Numbered from the stretch's first letter, positions 11,123 to 22,419 are shown. The stretch is 64,000 nucleotides of DNA from Pseudopyrenochaeta lycopersici (GCA_003313425.1 NHZP01000025.1:796258-860257); one strand, 5' to 3'. Notes: generated from the sequence alone by a model not told the origin. Translations and numbers: made by a program.

Positions 11123-12531
11123 ATAGTGCTCGGGTTTGTGTAGAGATATGGAGGTAAAGATGATCCCACACCATATTACAGCCCTCATAATCTGTAATAG
11201 TCGAGCTTTGGGTGTTCAATACGTCGGACGGCTAGGATACGTAAGCGGTTGTGTCGTTCGTTACTGGAAGCCAGTGTGCGCCGCGTTAATAGCTCGGGGT
11301 GCGCTGAAGCGATGGAAATCGTGAAAGACCTAGGCCCTCATTTGCGTTAGCATAGGGCAATCGATTGGTGATCTAGAGATTTGAACTAGGAAAAGGTTAC
11401 TTCAATTATGGCATGTTTACATGCACTTGCTGTGCGGCGGATAGTGCCACGTCTGTCATTATGAAAATCTTTGGGTGATAGAAGCGGGCTCCTTACTACT
11501 GTCTCCCTTTTCTAGTTCGCATTGGCGACGATTGGGAATTCCAACTGAAGTATGATAGCCATAGATTGTGGTAGAATTAAATTCGGCTTGAAGATTGATT
11601 CCTTAGCACCACTAGATGATCTCAGCGAGGCAAGACCCAAATAAAAATAATGAAAGGTGTTCTTTATTCGATGAAATCAATTCACAGAACTTAATAGGCT
11701 TGTTATGCCATCATCAAGAAGCTGGTTCACAACCAGTTCTCCTCTATCGCATCGCACTTAGATCTATAGAGCCGAACATACAGGGCAGAGTGTGACTTGA
11801 GAAGTCTTAACAGCATGACATAGTTGCTTCTGGCGGGTAAATAGGCGCACTAACCAAAGCCGCTTACATCTGGAAGTTGCACACGAGCGTTAATTTCTCC
11901 CGTATCTCGTATTTCGTATTTGGTCAGTCGGTGCAATTCGGCTGTATTTGTTCCAGGGCAAAACAATGTGCATTTGTCATGTATCCAGACTTGCGCCACT
12001 GTTGCGGGGAATTCAAGGATATCGAGACGGCGTTCCCCTGTCGGAGCAAGCTTCCACCGTCCGCTTTCCCGGGTCCGCCTAGCAAATCCTTGCACCTGTT
12101 CCGCGCTTCGAAGATGCCGCGGCTAGCCCCGTGACTCCATTAGGTTGCGTACCGTCAGGGATTATAGTGCTTCAGCCTACCCTCAAGGCTAGAAACACGA
12201 CCGATCTGTGGAGCTGTCCCAGCATCACATCGGGCTATGTTCAGCCGTAACAATTTCTCATTCGCCCAACATAGATCAGTCAAATGGCTTCTTTCTGGAT
12301 CTACTCATGGGCGGGGTAACGTATGTGCGCACAAGGGTCTTAGCACTATGGGCGCTCGAAGAAACACTTGAGAGTGTGGGGAAATGCGCCGACTTGGTTA
12401 TAGCGACTCCTATACTCCAGCTAGTCAACATCGCACTGATATATAAATGATGGTCTACGCGCGGAGTCGATATTGCTGTTTCCAAAGTCTAACATCTATT
12501 TAAGAGCTGGTCAACACCGGTTGCAGCCACT
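11123..12531. other. Intergenic, nothing recognised
   Basis: 1.4 kb between the secreted GH78 and the GH79. It has only short frames without domains. It contains the GH79 promoter near its right end, but no transposon ends or RNA genes that I can recognise. Confidence 0.5.
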
Positions 12532-14481
12532 ATGGTCTCACAATCTTCTCACGCAGCTCTTTTATGCATGCTCATTGCGGGGTCCCACGCTGCCACCGTC
12601 AATTATGCTGTTCCGATCGTACCACCGGGGGATGCGAAAGCTCTTGATCCTTTTCCGATAGGCGTGTCGTAAGTTAATCCTCGCTTTGTTGCCTCAGCGA
12701 GACTCACCATCGTTTGTGTCAGGATCGAATTCTTCATGTGGCCATCCTATATGACGAACATTACTCCGCCTTTGCAATGTATGAAGCACTTCTCACGCCT
12801 CTACGGGAAGCCGATGCCGATCCGCATTGGTGGCACCACACAGGATCGTGCTACGTATGAACCCAATCTTGAGGGCTATGTCTCCTACAGCGTGGACAAT
12901 GCCCTAGATGCGCCAATGGACTTGACTTTTGGTCCCAGATACTTTGATCTAATCCGTAAGCGCTTATATAACCACCAAACCACAAGGAAAGACTAATTCC
13001 AAGATAGCCAAACTTGGTGCCGAAACCATCCTGGGTAAGGTCCCGTCCCTCGCAGCGTTATGGTAAAGGAGTAAATAATGACTGACTTTGATAGGCTTCA
13101 ACCGCGGGCGAGATAATCGGACTAACACCTTCGCCGCTATTCTAGAGGCAAGGAAAAGAGCATCGAACTTCATCTATGCTATTGAACTGGGCAACGAACC
13201 AGACCGTACGTCTCTCTGTCCGCCTATATCGCTTCAGCATAAATTGTTGCGGTAGGTTGGAAGCGTTCAGAGCTAACACAAGACATTGAATCAGTGTATC
13301 TCACGTGGAACCAGCCCATTGCAGTTGCGCCATGGAACTATACTCAAGAAGGCCAGAGCAATGCCGACTGGGCCCAAGGATTCATCAACATATGGCCGGG
13401 CCAGCAGCCCATTCTCCTAGGCGGATCATATGCTGTGCCTATCCCCCTCGAACCCGATTGGCCAAACACAAATTATCTGATCAACACTGCGTATAATCAA
13501 ACTGTTAAAGACGCCACTAAACTCTATAGTGGACATCTATATGCACTCTCCAATGGTACTGAACTTAGGGGCGAGATGAATCACATCCGTACAGTTTCAG
13601 ACGTTGGCACTTTCATAAGTCAGATTGCATCGGCCAAAGCCTCGGGTAGAGATTATGTCCTCGGTATGCATCAGATCTCATATTCTTTTTATATCTCATT
13701 CACCTCGTAAGCTATGCATACTAATCAGAAGTCTTTTTTTTATTTAGGAGAGACCAATTTTCACGGCTTAGATGAGGAAATGGATGCCACTTTTGGAGCT
13801 GCCCTTGTGACGCTCGATCGGTCGCTTCGCAGCACCTCCATTGGTATCAAACGCCTGTTCTATCACCAAGGCACAATAAATCAAGGTGACCTTCCCCCGA
13901 ATTCAAGCGGAGTATGGATGATAGATTGCTCATGACCGTGCAGCCTTCTTCAATTGGTGGTCCGACAATCAGGTTGAAGCTCCATTCTATGGCGGCTTCA
14001 TGTCCGCTCTGGCCATGGCGGGCGGTGATAAGATCGTTGCTGGAGATGATGGCACCACCTCCTATGCCCAATACGTCATTTACTATAAAAACAACCCTAT
14101 CAAAGTAGTCTTGTTGAATACAGACTATTACTCGGGGAACAGTATTCGCACTACAGCCACTTTCAAGCTGTCAGGGTTAGCCGGGCTGAAGAGAGCCAAG
14201 GGCCTTCGTTTCACGGCCGCATCGAGCGAGGTAACAACCCAGCCGGGTGACACAACTACTGGCCCTCATCCAAGTATCGGAGGTACGTCAAGTAGAAATC
14301 TTGCGTCTATTCCGATAATGTGTTCTCTAAATGCTAACGTTCCTTCCCTCCTGCAGGCCAGTACTTCCTCAATACTGATTGTGCAATGGTTGGTGATCGC
14401 AAGTACGAATACACTATAGTATCCAAAGATCAAGCTGTCTTTGAAGTAGCTGCATCAGAGGCACTAATCATATACCTATAG
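12532..14481 (+). CDS. Secreted GH79 glycosidase (beta-glucuronidase family), eight exons
   Basis: Exons: 12532-12668, 12723-12955, 13008-13034, 13095-13205, 13295-13663, 13748-13885, 13944-14282 and 14357-14481. The predicted protein has 492 residues. All seven introns are GT-AG, 52-89 bp, and every junction is in phase, so the gene appears intact. The N-terminus MVSQSSHAALLCMLIAGSHA is a signal peptide. GH79 marks are MPIRIGGTTQDRATY early, ELGNEPDLYLTWN with the likely acid/base Glu167, and VLGETNFHG with the likely nucleophile Glu294. The C-terminal beta-sandwich follows (YAQYVIYYKNNPIKVVLLNTDYY). GH79 enzymes release glucuronic acid or 4-O-methyl-glucuronic acid from glycans, arabinogalactan among them. 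Next to two rhamnosidases it fits sequential removal of Rha-GlcA caps; this substrate is an inference. Confidence 0.88.
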
Positions 14482-14624
14482 ATGTTGGTATTCAGAATAG
14501 GATAGTACAGAGAATAGGCAGATAGTAGAAGAATAGCAAGACCATATAAATATGCATCTAATACCACATCGCATACAGTTCTGAGGATTGTTGTGGCCAT
14601 ATCTCGGACCTCTTGCTCAGGAAA

Positions 14625-14745
14625 CACCTGGGGATCTGGAGAGTGGGAGCAAGGACGATTCAGTTGAACGAAATCCCCGCATTTACTATTCCGTCGTTCT
14701 GATGTCTCCTCTGAAGGCTCCTATGTCAACAGCCAAGCACCGCAA
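14625..14745 (+). pseudogene. Decayed GH78 rhamnosidase fragment
   Basis: Reading forward from about 14630, the frame gives GIWRVGARTIQLNEIPAFTI, then PSF, then a stop, then (shifted) EGSYVNSQAPQ. The secreted GH78 at 9203-9312 reads RIWNTGARTIQLNEIP, then PPFWQVSSEGALVQSQ. The match is clear, but the reading frame is broken where Trp is expected and both ends are missing. It is a relic of a third GH78 gene, or of a local duplication, lying about 145 bp after the GH79 gene. Confidence 0.75.
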
Positions 14746-14759
14746 TCTTCAGTCAGGGT

Positions 14760-14930
14760 GACCGATAATCAAGCGGCTTGTTAGCGAGGCAATCAAGCAG
14801 CCAATAAGCAACCATCAAGCAGGTCTTCCTGCTTGCTTGTATGTAGTTAGATTGAGTCAATCAAGAAAGGCTGCTTGCTTGGGATAGTTCTGCTTGATTG
14901 GCTGGCTGCTTGTTTACCTGCCTAGCCCCA
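14760..14930. repeat. Inverted-repeat-rich short element, CAATCAAGCAGCC motif
   Basis: Several copies of CAATCAAGCAG and its reverse complement CTGCTTGATTG face each other across this stretch, with CTGCTTGCTTG variants between. The pattern resembles the subterminal motif arrays of small hAT-type non-autonomous elements. Ends and target duplication were not resolved. Confidence 0.4.
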
Positions 14931-15249
14931 ATGTTTCACGTGGTGTTCAAGTCGCGATAGAAACTACGCGCTCTTAATCGTCGTATAAACTACATGTACC
15001 CCGATTTGGATCGTAATTATGCTCCTTCTCGAAATTATACATAGCGCGCAGCACCCACGATCAATATGGATTCTGGCAACGTTACTGTGGGTGACCGGAG
15101 CACCTTCTTACCATACCTGGGCATCTCGTTATAACCGTTATTTTTTAGGGTTTTTGCTGTAACCGTTATAACGAGATAGCAAAATCGAGTAACCGTTACA
15201 ACGAGATAACGAGATAATTAACGAGATAATTACGTAATCAGACAATCTA

Positions 15250-18060
15250 TTTATATCCATTGACCTGCCGCAATATCCTCAAAATCATCGTCATCCTCGT
15301 CATCTTCTGCATTTGCCTCCATCGGGAACCCTAACCTATTGTCGCACGCCATTGGCCAAGGGCAGTAGTTCGCTTAGCAGTCCACGTGATGTCTTCATAA
15401 AAGACTTAGAGACTTGTGCCATCTCTTAAAAAACAGACGACACACATTGTCGTACACACAAATACAATCACACAAAAACCATCTTAACTTTGTGCCTCGT
15501 ATCCCAATCATTTTCACTGTTCAGTTAACACCTTCAGTGCAACACCTATGGTCTTTAAGAGGCCTGATTAGTCCCTCTTTTAGCCAGTTTGCTATACACT
15601 TAACCCTCTCGACATTCCGTGGTGTTAGACTACCTTTATCCTATGATAGCGTCCTCCTGGCACTAGAAAACACTCGTTCTGGCTCTGATAACTCTGCTGG
15701 GATAGATAGTATTGCGATAGCTATACGGCTAAGCTTTGGATACCTCTGCCTTTGCTTAAATCGACACCACTATTCTAAAGGACTCGTGCAATTAATCTGA
15801 GTTGCAGGCAATTCTGCGAATACCCGAAAATTATTAATATCCTGTGTATCTGCAGTGACAACATCCATCTCTTGCATGAGTAATGTAAATTTATTTAACT
15901 CCTTCTTCCTTAGCGGCGGACCTATTGATACAGGAGTAGAAGGAGGGTTCTCTAGGGTAGAGATATTGAAATTCTCCTTCTAGAATATACTAGCAGCAGT
16001 AAGAGCAGGCTCGTACTATTCCTCTGGCTAGTTCTTCTTGATATAAGCGGCGCGACGTCTAGAATTAAGGAGAAGGGCAGCGGCGTATACAGGGACCTAA
16101 TTAGTCATGTTGTAGTATTTATTAAGAATAAACTATCCTATTTTAATAGCTTAGATTATCTGGGCGTTATGATGGGCTGGTTAAGAGTAATGCTCCTATA
16201 GTTTGTTAGTAGATGCCTTTATTAAGACTCTAAACTTACCTTTGCGCGCTCGTAGTGTTTAAGTAATGCATCTATAATTGGTAATGATTGCGAGATGGAG
16301 GAGCATTTGCCCTCTGCGTAGAGTGTCCTAGTGTCAGATTCAAGGACTATTCGGCTTGATCTATGATGAATTTTTGATGATGATCATGGTTGATTGATTG
16401 TTCTCTCTATCTTCTGGAGGGGCTGAGCTTGATTTTAACTCGCCGCTCCTCACGTGTGATTTTCCTCTAGCGTCGCACCAGCGTCGCACCACATTGTGCG
16501 CACATCTGATCCAACCACCACTAGATATGTGCCTCATATCTGACACCTAGAGGTAAATGGCTGTAAAAATTTATAGGCCTTGCCTAGTAGGTCCTAGTCC
16601 TTAGTAGCAAAACGTATATCTCTAAGGGCAATCTTATAATCAGCCATAAAGTTATTAATCTCTGGCTTTTTCTTTAAAGCACGGTGTATAACATCGTGCT
16701 ATAAGGACTACTAAGTTTAATTGTCAATCCCTAGCTGTATACCTACGGAATCTCTCCACGCATCTATATGCAGTGTTAATTTCCGTAGCTATACAGCTAG
16801 GTTATGGAGTTTGTAAAGGGCAGGAATATTCTAAATACTAGAAAGTTCTTCTAGTATAGAGCCTTGGCTGCTTTAGCTACCCCTGCAGGCTTTTCTTTTG
16901 CGGTTAGATAGTAGACTATTAATAACTTCGTGCACATTTAGCTCTAAGGCTATGATCCTTCTCTGTTTAGAGGTGAGGATATTAGAAAACTGTGCGAGGA
17001 GCTCTTCTCTAGATACCTCTGCGGCGGCTAAGAGGGCAGCTTTAAGAGCCTCTTTAGAGGATGCGAGAAGGAAGGCTTGAAGGGAGAGGTTAATAATATA
17101 GCTGATACAACGGATACGACGCTGCTCTGCATTGAAATAGATCTAAATAAAGCGATTTGTTAGCTGTATTACTACGCATAAAGGTAATATAACGCCTTAC
17201 GCTATGTCCATCAAGCAATTGCTTCTCTAGAACCTTTAGAGTACTGTTATTTAATGTCGCATTATCGCCTGTATGCTAGCTGATGTTAGAGTAAATGTTA
17301 AAGTCTTCGAGAACGTCTAAGATAAGCCGCGCTTAGTGCTCTCTAGAATAGCTGTGTTGACACTCTCGTAGCCCCAGCAACGCATTCTGAAGCTTATAGT
17401 CGCTATTGACTTATTGAGTAGATATTGCTAACAGAGAGTGTCGATTTAGAGATGTCTAGAGGTTAGATGCGATGTGAATAGGGCTAGACGCTGCAGAGAG
17501 CCAGCCTTTAAGCTGCTCCCTATAAAGTCTATAGTTAGATGCAATGTATTGTATAGCTGTGCGTCGTTTATCGATCAATAGATCTTTGATGGCTAGGTTG
17601 CATGCAAGTGCGAGATTGGTTATCTCACTCCACTTAACAGCTGAAAAAGGCATGCGGCGTCTTGTGAGTAGTCCTATCAATGCTTCTTGGTATGCCTGTG
17701 CGTTAAACGCGTTGCGCAGGCTATTTGTATTGATGGTAGGTGTAAATATTGATGGGATATCTCGCTGTAGACCTGGTGTTGAGGCTGGTGTGGATATTGT
17801 TAATTGCGACGAGTTAGGGAATGCAGGCAATAAATAACGTGAGTTGACATGCTTAATCGTATTTGTCTTATGGTTTGTACTCCATTCAGGGCAGATTGTA
17901 CAACTAAAGACTTAGGATTTTCTTTTTTTGCGTTGGCCTGGCTCTAGCGGTGGCTCTATGGTGTCCGTACGTATAACAGCGTTAAAATGCGGCGGCGGGG
18001 TAGGTGTTACTAATCTAGTAGGTGTTGAAGATGACTTGGAAGAGATAACAGATGACATGG
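15250..18060 (-). pseudogene. hAT-B transposase frame with TAG at conserved Trp positions
   Basis: Translation from about 18060 down aligns along its length with the intact hAT-2 transposase (26540-28780), through DNAT, LHNLAV, KYY..PVYAAALLL and the C-terminal dimerisation segment YPKLSRIAIAILSIPAELSEPERVFSSARRT. At least one frameshift (near 17130) and probably a second (near 16150) occur. Of the Trp codons of hAT-2 that align, I count 13 as TAG here (contexts NL*TS, TQ*VN, GI*NI-type, AV*LR, the DN..RW..W segment twice, KD*DL, IG*FI, KN*PE, EE*YE, IF*KE, LE*WC, LS*DK) and 3 as TGG. CAG, CAA and CGA codons and out-of-frame TGG are intact. A few other stops (TAA, and a TAG at TN*VP) do not sit at Trp. 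It encodes no full protein by the standard code. Confidence 0.7.
16332..16545. mobile_element. Solo LTR with 5-bp target duplication
   Basis: The 214-bp segment begins TGTCAGAT and ends ATCTGACA. It is flanked on both sides by CCTAG (16327-16331 and 16546-16550). It interrupts the hAT-B transposase between QPFTS and TLYAEGK. The ends resemble those of the copia element at 41.0-46.3 kb, so it is probably a related copia family reduced to one LTR by recombination. Confidence 0.8.
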
Positions 18061-18419
18061 TGTTGTAGAGGGGGTTAAAATGGTTAAAATTGATGGATTA
18101 AGTATAGGTTTGCTAGATTTTCTGACCCTGCTAGCGAGGCTTAGCATTTATCTCGTTATAACGGTTATAAGGAGATAAGAAACACCATAACGGTTATAAC
18201 TAGATAACTATTTAAGAGGCCCATAACAGTTATAACGAGATAACGAGATAAATAACGGGTTATTGTGCCCAGGTATGATAGTAAGCATCCTCTCTTTACT
18301 CAATAACCAGGCTGGCTGATCAAGACTAGCGAAACCAGTAAATGCGTGTCAAAGGCGTGGTCGAAAGCGGAAGGCAGGCTGCCTAGATGACGATACCCCG
18401 ACCGCATGTAACATCTCCA

Positions 18420-19667
18420 ACCTCCGAGAAGCGGAGAAGAAGACATTTGAAATACAACTTAAACACTGGCGTAAATTTGGAGCTGTTGGCAAGCTTCATA
18501 ATATCGTGGTATATGCTAGGTGGAATCCTGAACGTCGAAAGGTCTTTGAGGCCATTCAACGGCGAACAAAGTGCTTTACAAAGATTTACCAGCTGGTAGT
18601 TGACGGTGGAACTCTACTTTTGATATAACTGACCGTGGTAGGCCATGTATAACGATACAATTACTTCTTAGCTGCTAACCGTTTATAGCCCTAAAGCTTA
18701 GAGACGCCATATACCTGTATTGCGTCGAAACCATCGGTCAGAAACGATGTCCAGACGACCCTCATGATATCTCGGAAGATTCGTTGACATCAGAAGATTG
18801 GGCACAATTAGAAGAGATTCATCGGCTACTGAAGCCGATGAAGGAGGCTACTATAAGGCTTCAGGGCAATGCGGTAAATGGTGTATTTGGAGCCTTGTGG
18901 GAAGTGCTACCAACGATGGAGTCTCTTCATAATGATCTGGAGGTAGCGAAGGAGCAGTTGAATAATGCTACTGCCTTTCATTTCAAGGCGATGGTTTACC
19001 TTGCCTGGAAGAAGCTAGATCAGTACTACACATTGACGGATGATAGCTACGCCTACGTTACTGCTATCGCTGTCAATCCATGCCTCAAATTAGATTGGAT
19101 AAGGCATCATTGGAAAGATCGCGAAGATTGGGTTACCAACGCTGAGAAAACCGTCAAAGATGCCTACCTAGACTATTGCAAAAAGGCGGCTCTACCACGC
19201 CCGGAGCCACATCCGCAGAGCGTAAACAAGCAAAATGCAGCCTCACGAATTGACCAGAACCTCTACTTCTCCTCTTCCAACGATGACGACGCCTACAATG
19301 AGCCTACCGAATGTGACCAATTTTTTGGCTCAAAGCGAGAGAAAGACGATCGATATATCAAAAACCCTCTGTAATGGTGGAGAGAAAACCACCTGAAATA
19401 CCCTATACTAAGCCAAATGGCGTTTGATCTCTTCGGTTGCCCGGCAATGTCATCAGAATGTGAGAGAGCCTTCAGGAAAGCTGGCAGTGTTCTTAATACC
19501 CAGCGGCCATGGCTCTCTGCAGAGATGGGAGAGGCTCAGCTGCTTATCGCATCATGGATCAAGAGCGGCATTATCACATCCGAGATCGGGGAGAAGCTGT
19601 TGATGGGTGTTGATGAGGAAATTAACAAAGAGACGACTAATGAGGACAATATTAGCGAAGCTAGTAG
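18420..19667 (+). pseudogene. hAT transposase relic, 5' truncated
   Basis: The frame starts mid-protein with HWRKFGAVGKLHNIVVYARWNPERR, matching hAT-1. A frameshift precedes WNSTFDITDRG. An intron-like GTAGGCC ... GCTAACC ... ATAG (about 18641-18689) follows, then ALKLRDAIYLYCVETIG and the open stretch 18784-19374. An in-frame TAA (19372) separates this from WWRENHLKYPILSQMAFDLFGCPAMSSECERAF, the hAT dimerisation domain (to 19707). The N-terminal zinc finger and first catalytic part are missing. It is abutted on the right by the short element at 19668. Confidence 0.75.
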
Positions 19668-20234
19668 CAGTGATCGGAATGGTCTGGTCTGGTCTGGTCT
19701 GGTCTGAGGGTACAGACCAGACCTGTCGAATATCACGGTGGCTGAAGCATACATGTAACAGGCGTTGGGAATGTGTACATATATATGAGGCACTCCGCCT
19801 GCATCCAATAACAACAACACAATCACTTGCTTCAACAGAGATCTCGCTCGCTTCGCCCTGGACCTGTTTGCGATCTCGCCTATGTCGGATGAGTGCGAAC
19901 GCCTATTTAGCAGCGCAAAGCTTAGTATAGTTGATCGCCGTGGTAGGCTGAAGGCAGATATTATAGAGGCGTGTGAGTGCCTCCGGGCCTGGTATGGAAG
20001 GCCCCAATTTGAAGATGACAACAACAGCGAGGATAGTGAGAATGACAACGGTATGGTTGATATCTAGTAGCATAATACATTTCTTTTCTTCCTTCTATAA
20101 CTTCAGCCTCGTTCTTGGCGGTCTTGGCGGTCTTGTTGGTCTAACCGGTTAGACCAGACCAGACCAAACCAAAACATCTGGTCTGGTCTGGTTTGACCTC
20201 TAGACCAGACCAAACCAGACCATTCCGATCACTG
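19668..20234 (+). mobile_element. Short hAT-like element with GGTCTGG arrays
   Basis: The ends are inverted: CAGTGATCGGAATGGTCTGG at 19668 and its complement ending at 20234. CAG(T)G is the usual hAT start. Tandem GGTCTGGTCT units lie just inside both ends (19680-19706 and 20146-20224). The 567-bp interior keeps only a hAT dimerisation-domain scrap at 19870-20067 (ISPMSDECERLFSSAKLSI to a stop). This looks like an internally deleted, non-autonomous element. Matching 8-bp target duplications were not seen. Confidence 0.6.
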
Positions 20235-20248
20235 ATACCAGTACACCC

Positions 20249-21335
20249 TTGAATCAAGCAGAGGAGGAAAAGCTGAGTACTTACTTGGAGGCGATTAAAG
20301 AGGTAACGCATACTCAAGATGGGAGTAAGCGCTATGGCAATATAACTGATCTGGTGTATCTCCTTGGTCGGACAAGCAGCAAGCCAAAAAGTCGGGCATC
20401 TTTTATAAAGGGAGTTGAGTCGACCCAAAGTATCCTAGGACGGCTGAGGTTGGGTATTGTGCCATCCACAGGGGAAGATATATCTGGTGCTATCTTAGAA
20501 AAGGAGGTCGAGTTGCTTCAGAGCGTCAATATCTTTGGGGAGTATTCGCTGGAGACTGCTCCTACAACACCATCAAGTGTAGAGATTTCCACGGAAAGGG
20601 AGCTATTTGAGGACGTTGAGCGTCTGGCTCCAGGTGCTGTTAGTCTATTACGACGCCTGTGCACCAACGATCTATCTAGGACACCTTATGATCAGAACAA
20701 TTCTCGGATTATTTCGATCCTATCTATTATATGCTTCAATCGACACCAGCGGAAGTGCAACTACCTTCCCGCAATACTTGGACTATTACTCTTCTCTGCT
20801 GGTACTAAGAAACAGGTGTTTGATATTACAAACTCAATGGGTTGGACTGAATCGTATTCATCTGTATGGCGTAGTGTTGGTGGACTACGGGATGCTGCTA
20901 AGGAAGTGGCACGTCAGTTTATCAGAGATGGGCCATGGGCAGTGGTGTACGACAATTGTGAACTGACAACTGGCGTCAGTGAGCAGGATGACACCTCCAG
21001 GAATCAGCTGCATTCAATTACCACCGCCCTTCTACTACCTGGTACTACCCTACCATTAGCGGTCTGTCCCAGGCTGATTTTACCCCATATGCAGTCGGTA
21101 TGGACGATCTAACAAAGGATGCGTCTGAAAGAGATGCGTGTTTCTCTAGATTTGTGACCTCTACCGTATACAGTGCACTTGAGGAGGTATATCCAACATA
21201 TGCCTTGGAGCAGCTAAAGACTCCGTCAATCAAGGAGCATGCCTCGTACCCGGTGGTTGACCGAATAGCGATTCCGGACGGCTCTCGCCATGTGCTAATT
21301 CCCATTCTTCCTATTCAGACCAGTGAGAATACCAC
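20249..21335 (+). pseudogene. DUF6589-like protein relic
   Basis: Open from 20249 to 21112 and then continued one frame over (21060-21335). The segments RIISILSIICFNRHQRKCNYLP, FDITNSMGWTES, WAVVYDNCELTT and HASYPVVDRIAIP match the 931-residue DUF6589-like protein at 35650-38445 closely. A frameshift lies near 21055, after LLPGTTLP. The 3' half is lost where a gypsy LTR begins at 21336. It is a dead second copy of the family. Confidence 0.8.
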
Positions 21336-21547
21336 TGTCAGGGTTCGGCTGCGATCTGGTTCAGCAGCGATGCTCGAGTAACGAATAGCAATAGTATTAG
21401 CTTAGCTAGGGACGAGACTAGATACAAGACGTAGCACGAAGAAGGAGAAAAGGGTTTCACGTCCGTGATCCCTTCAGGATCACAGTTCTGCGTTGATCCG
21501 CTCCGGATCGTCGTGTCCGTGCTAGCGTGTCGCGTGGTCCCGTGACA
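21336..21547 (-). mobile_element. 3' LTR of a gypsy relic
   Basis: The 212-bp segment reads TGTCAGGG ... CGTGACA on the plus strand. On the minus strand it is preceded by a purine tract (GGGGGGAGTAG), the polypurine primer expected just before a 3' LTR. It sits next to gypsy integrase sequence on the same strand. Confidence 0.75.
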
Positions 21548-21639
21548 CTACTCCCCCCTGAAACAATTAGGAGCTCCTGCGACGCCACAATTCCGATGGT
21601 GAAGGTTTCTCTGGGTGTTGAACGTGGAACTCATAAAGA

Positions 21640-22400
21640 GTTGCTTCAGAGCCTGGTATCAAATCCTTTTGTGGTCTCCAGGACGAGGGGGAGCCTTTCC
21701 AACTAACAAAAATATTCCAATCGTGTACGTCCCCGTCTGTTCTTGGTGATCCTCGAGTCGAGTATCTTCTTGATCATCCATTCCTTACCATTCCTATCTC
21801 GCTCCGTAACGACGCGCGGAGGGGATTGCTGATGTTGCCCTGGTAACGGGTCCGTCGCGGCTGCTCGGAGCAGGTTTGTATGGAAGACGTTGTGGATTTG
21901 CATAGATCGAGGAAGCTCCAGGCGGTAGGCTGTTGGGCTGATTACCTCAATAATACGGTATGGGCCAATGTATCTCTCGGAGAGCTTCTTGCTAGGTCGT
22001 TCCATCTTCAGGTTTCTTGTGTCTAGCCAAACTTTGTCGTCTTTCTTGAAAACAGGAGCGGGTGATTGAGACTTGTCCGCATTTTCGGCGTGCTGGGCTT
22101 GAGCCAGTCTCATTTCAGCATGGAGGTAGTCCGTAAGTTCCTGCATGCTTTCAGCAAACTTATCCGCCGCTGCCATGTCAAGTTGATGTCGCGCGGGGAG
22201 TCGACATATCGCGCCAGGTGGTTCGTGGCCCATGCGCGGATGCTGTCCGTAAGCCGCAAAGAAGGGGGTAACACCAGTGGATTCGGAACAATGGTTGTTC
22301 GCAGCAAACTCCGCCATAGGGAGCCAGTTCACCCAGTCGCAGACCTGGACATCGTTCGTTTCCCCGAACGATCGTTCAAAACGATCGTTCATCGTCCGAA
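21640..22400 (-). pseudogene. Ty3/gypsy pol 3' fragment: integrase end and chromodomain
   Basis: Minus-strand frame 21703-22416 gives DWVNWLPMAEFAANNHCSE, then TPFFAAYGQHPRMG (integrase core end), KKLSERYIGPYRIIEVISPTAYRLELP (integrase C-terminal fold) and EWMIKKILDSRITKNRRGRTRLEYF, a chromodomain. One extra T in a T-run near 21717 shifts the frame; the shifted frame continues VSWKGSPSSWRPQKDLIPG, the rest of the chromodomain. Everything upstream (gag, protease, RT, RNase H, integrase core) is missing. The homology stops near 22345 beside a GAACGATCGTTC palindrome. Confidence 0.85.
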
Positions 22401-22419
22401 CGACGTTTATGGCCAAGAA

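Larger units (their letters stand above)
15107..18285 (-). mobile_element. hAT-B, old hAT DNA transposon
   Basis: Related ends face each other: CTTACCATACCTGGGCA at 15107-15123 and, reversed, CTTAC(TAT)CATACCTGGGCA ending at 18285. Inside both ends are arrays of the motif CGTTATAACGG with CGAGATAA runs. The coding strand is minus and carries a hAT transposase reading frame (separate entry). A solo LTR at 16332-16545 was inserted later. The exact first base and an 8-bp target duplication are not certain. Confidence 0.7.

Noticed and set aside
11330..11410. tRNA-like look of the TTGAACTAGG segment
   Set aside because: No cloverleaf with acceptor stem or A/B boxes could be drawn.
15107..18285. 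RIP (repeat-induced point mutation) as the cause of the many TAG codons
   Set aside because: CAG, CAA and CGA codons and out-of-frame TGG are intact in both hAT-B and hAT-4, and there are almost no TGA stops. RIP would hit these as well. It may still have acted weakly on hAT-B.
19680..20225. GGTCTGG repeats as a CRISPR-like or satellite array
   Set aside because: Units are short, without spacers, and mirror each other inside two hAT-type ends.
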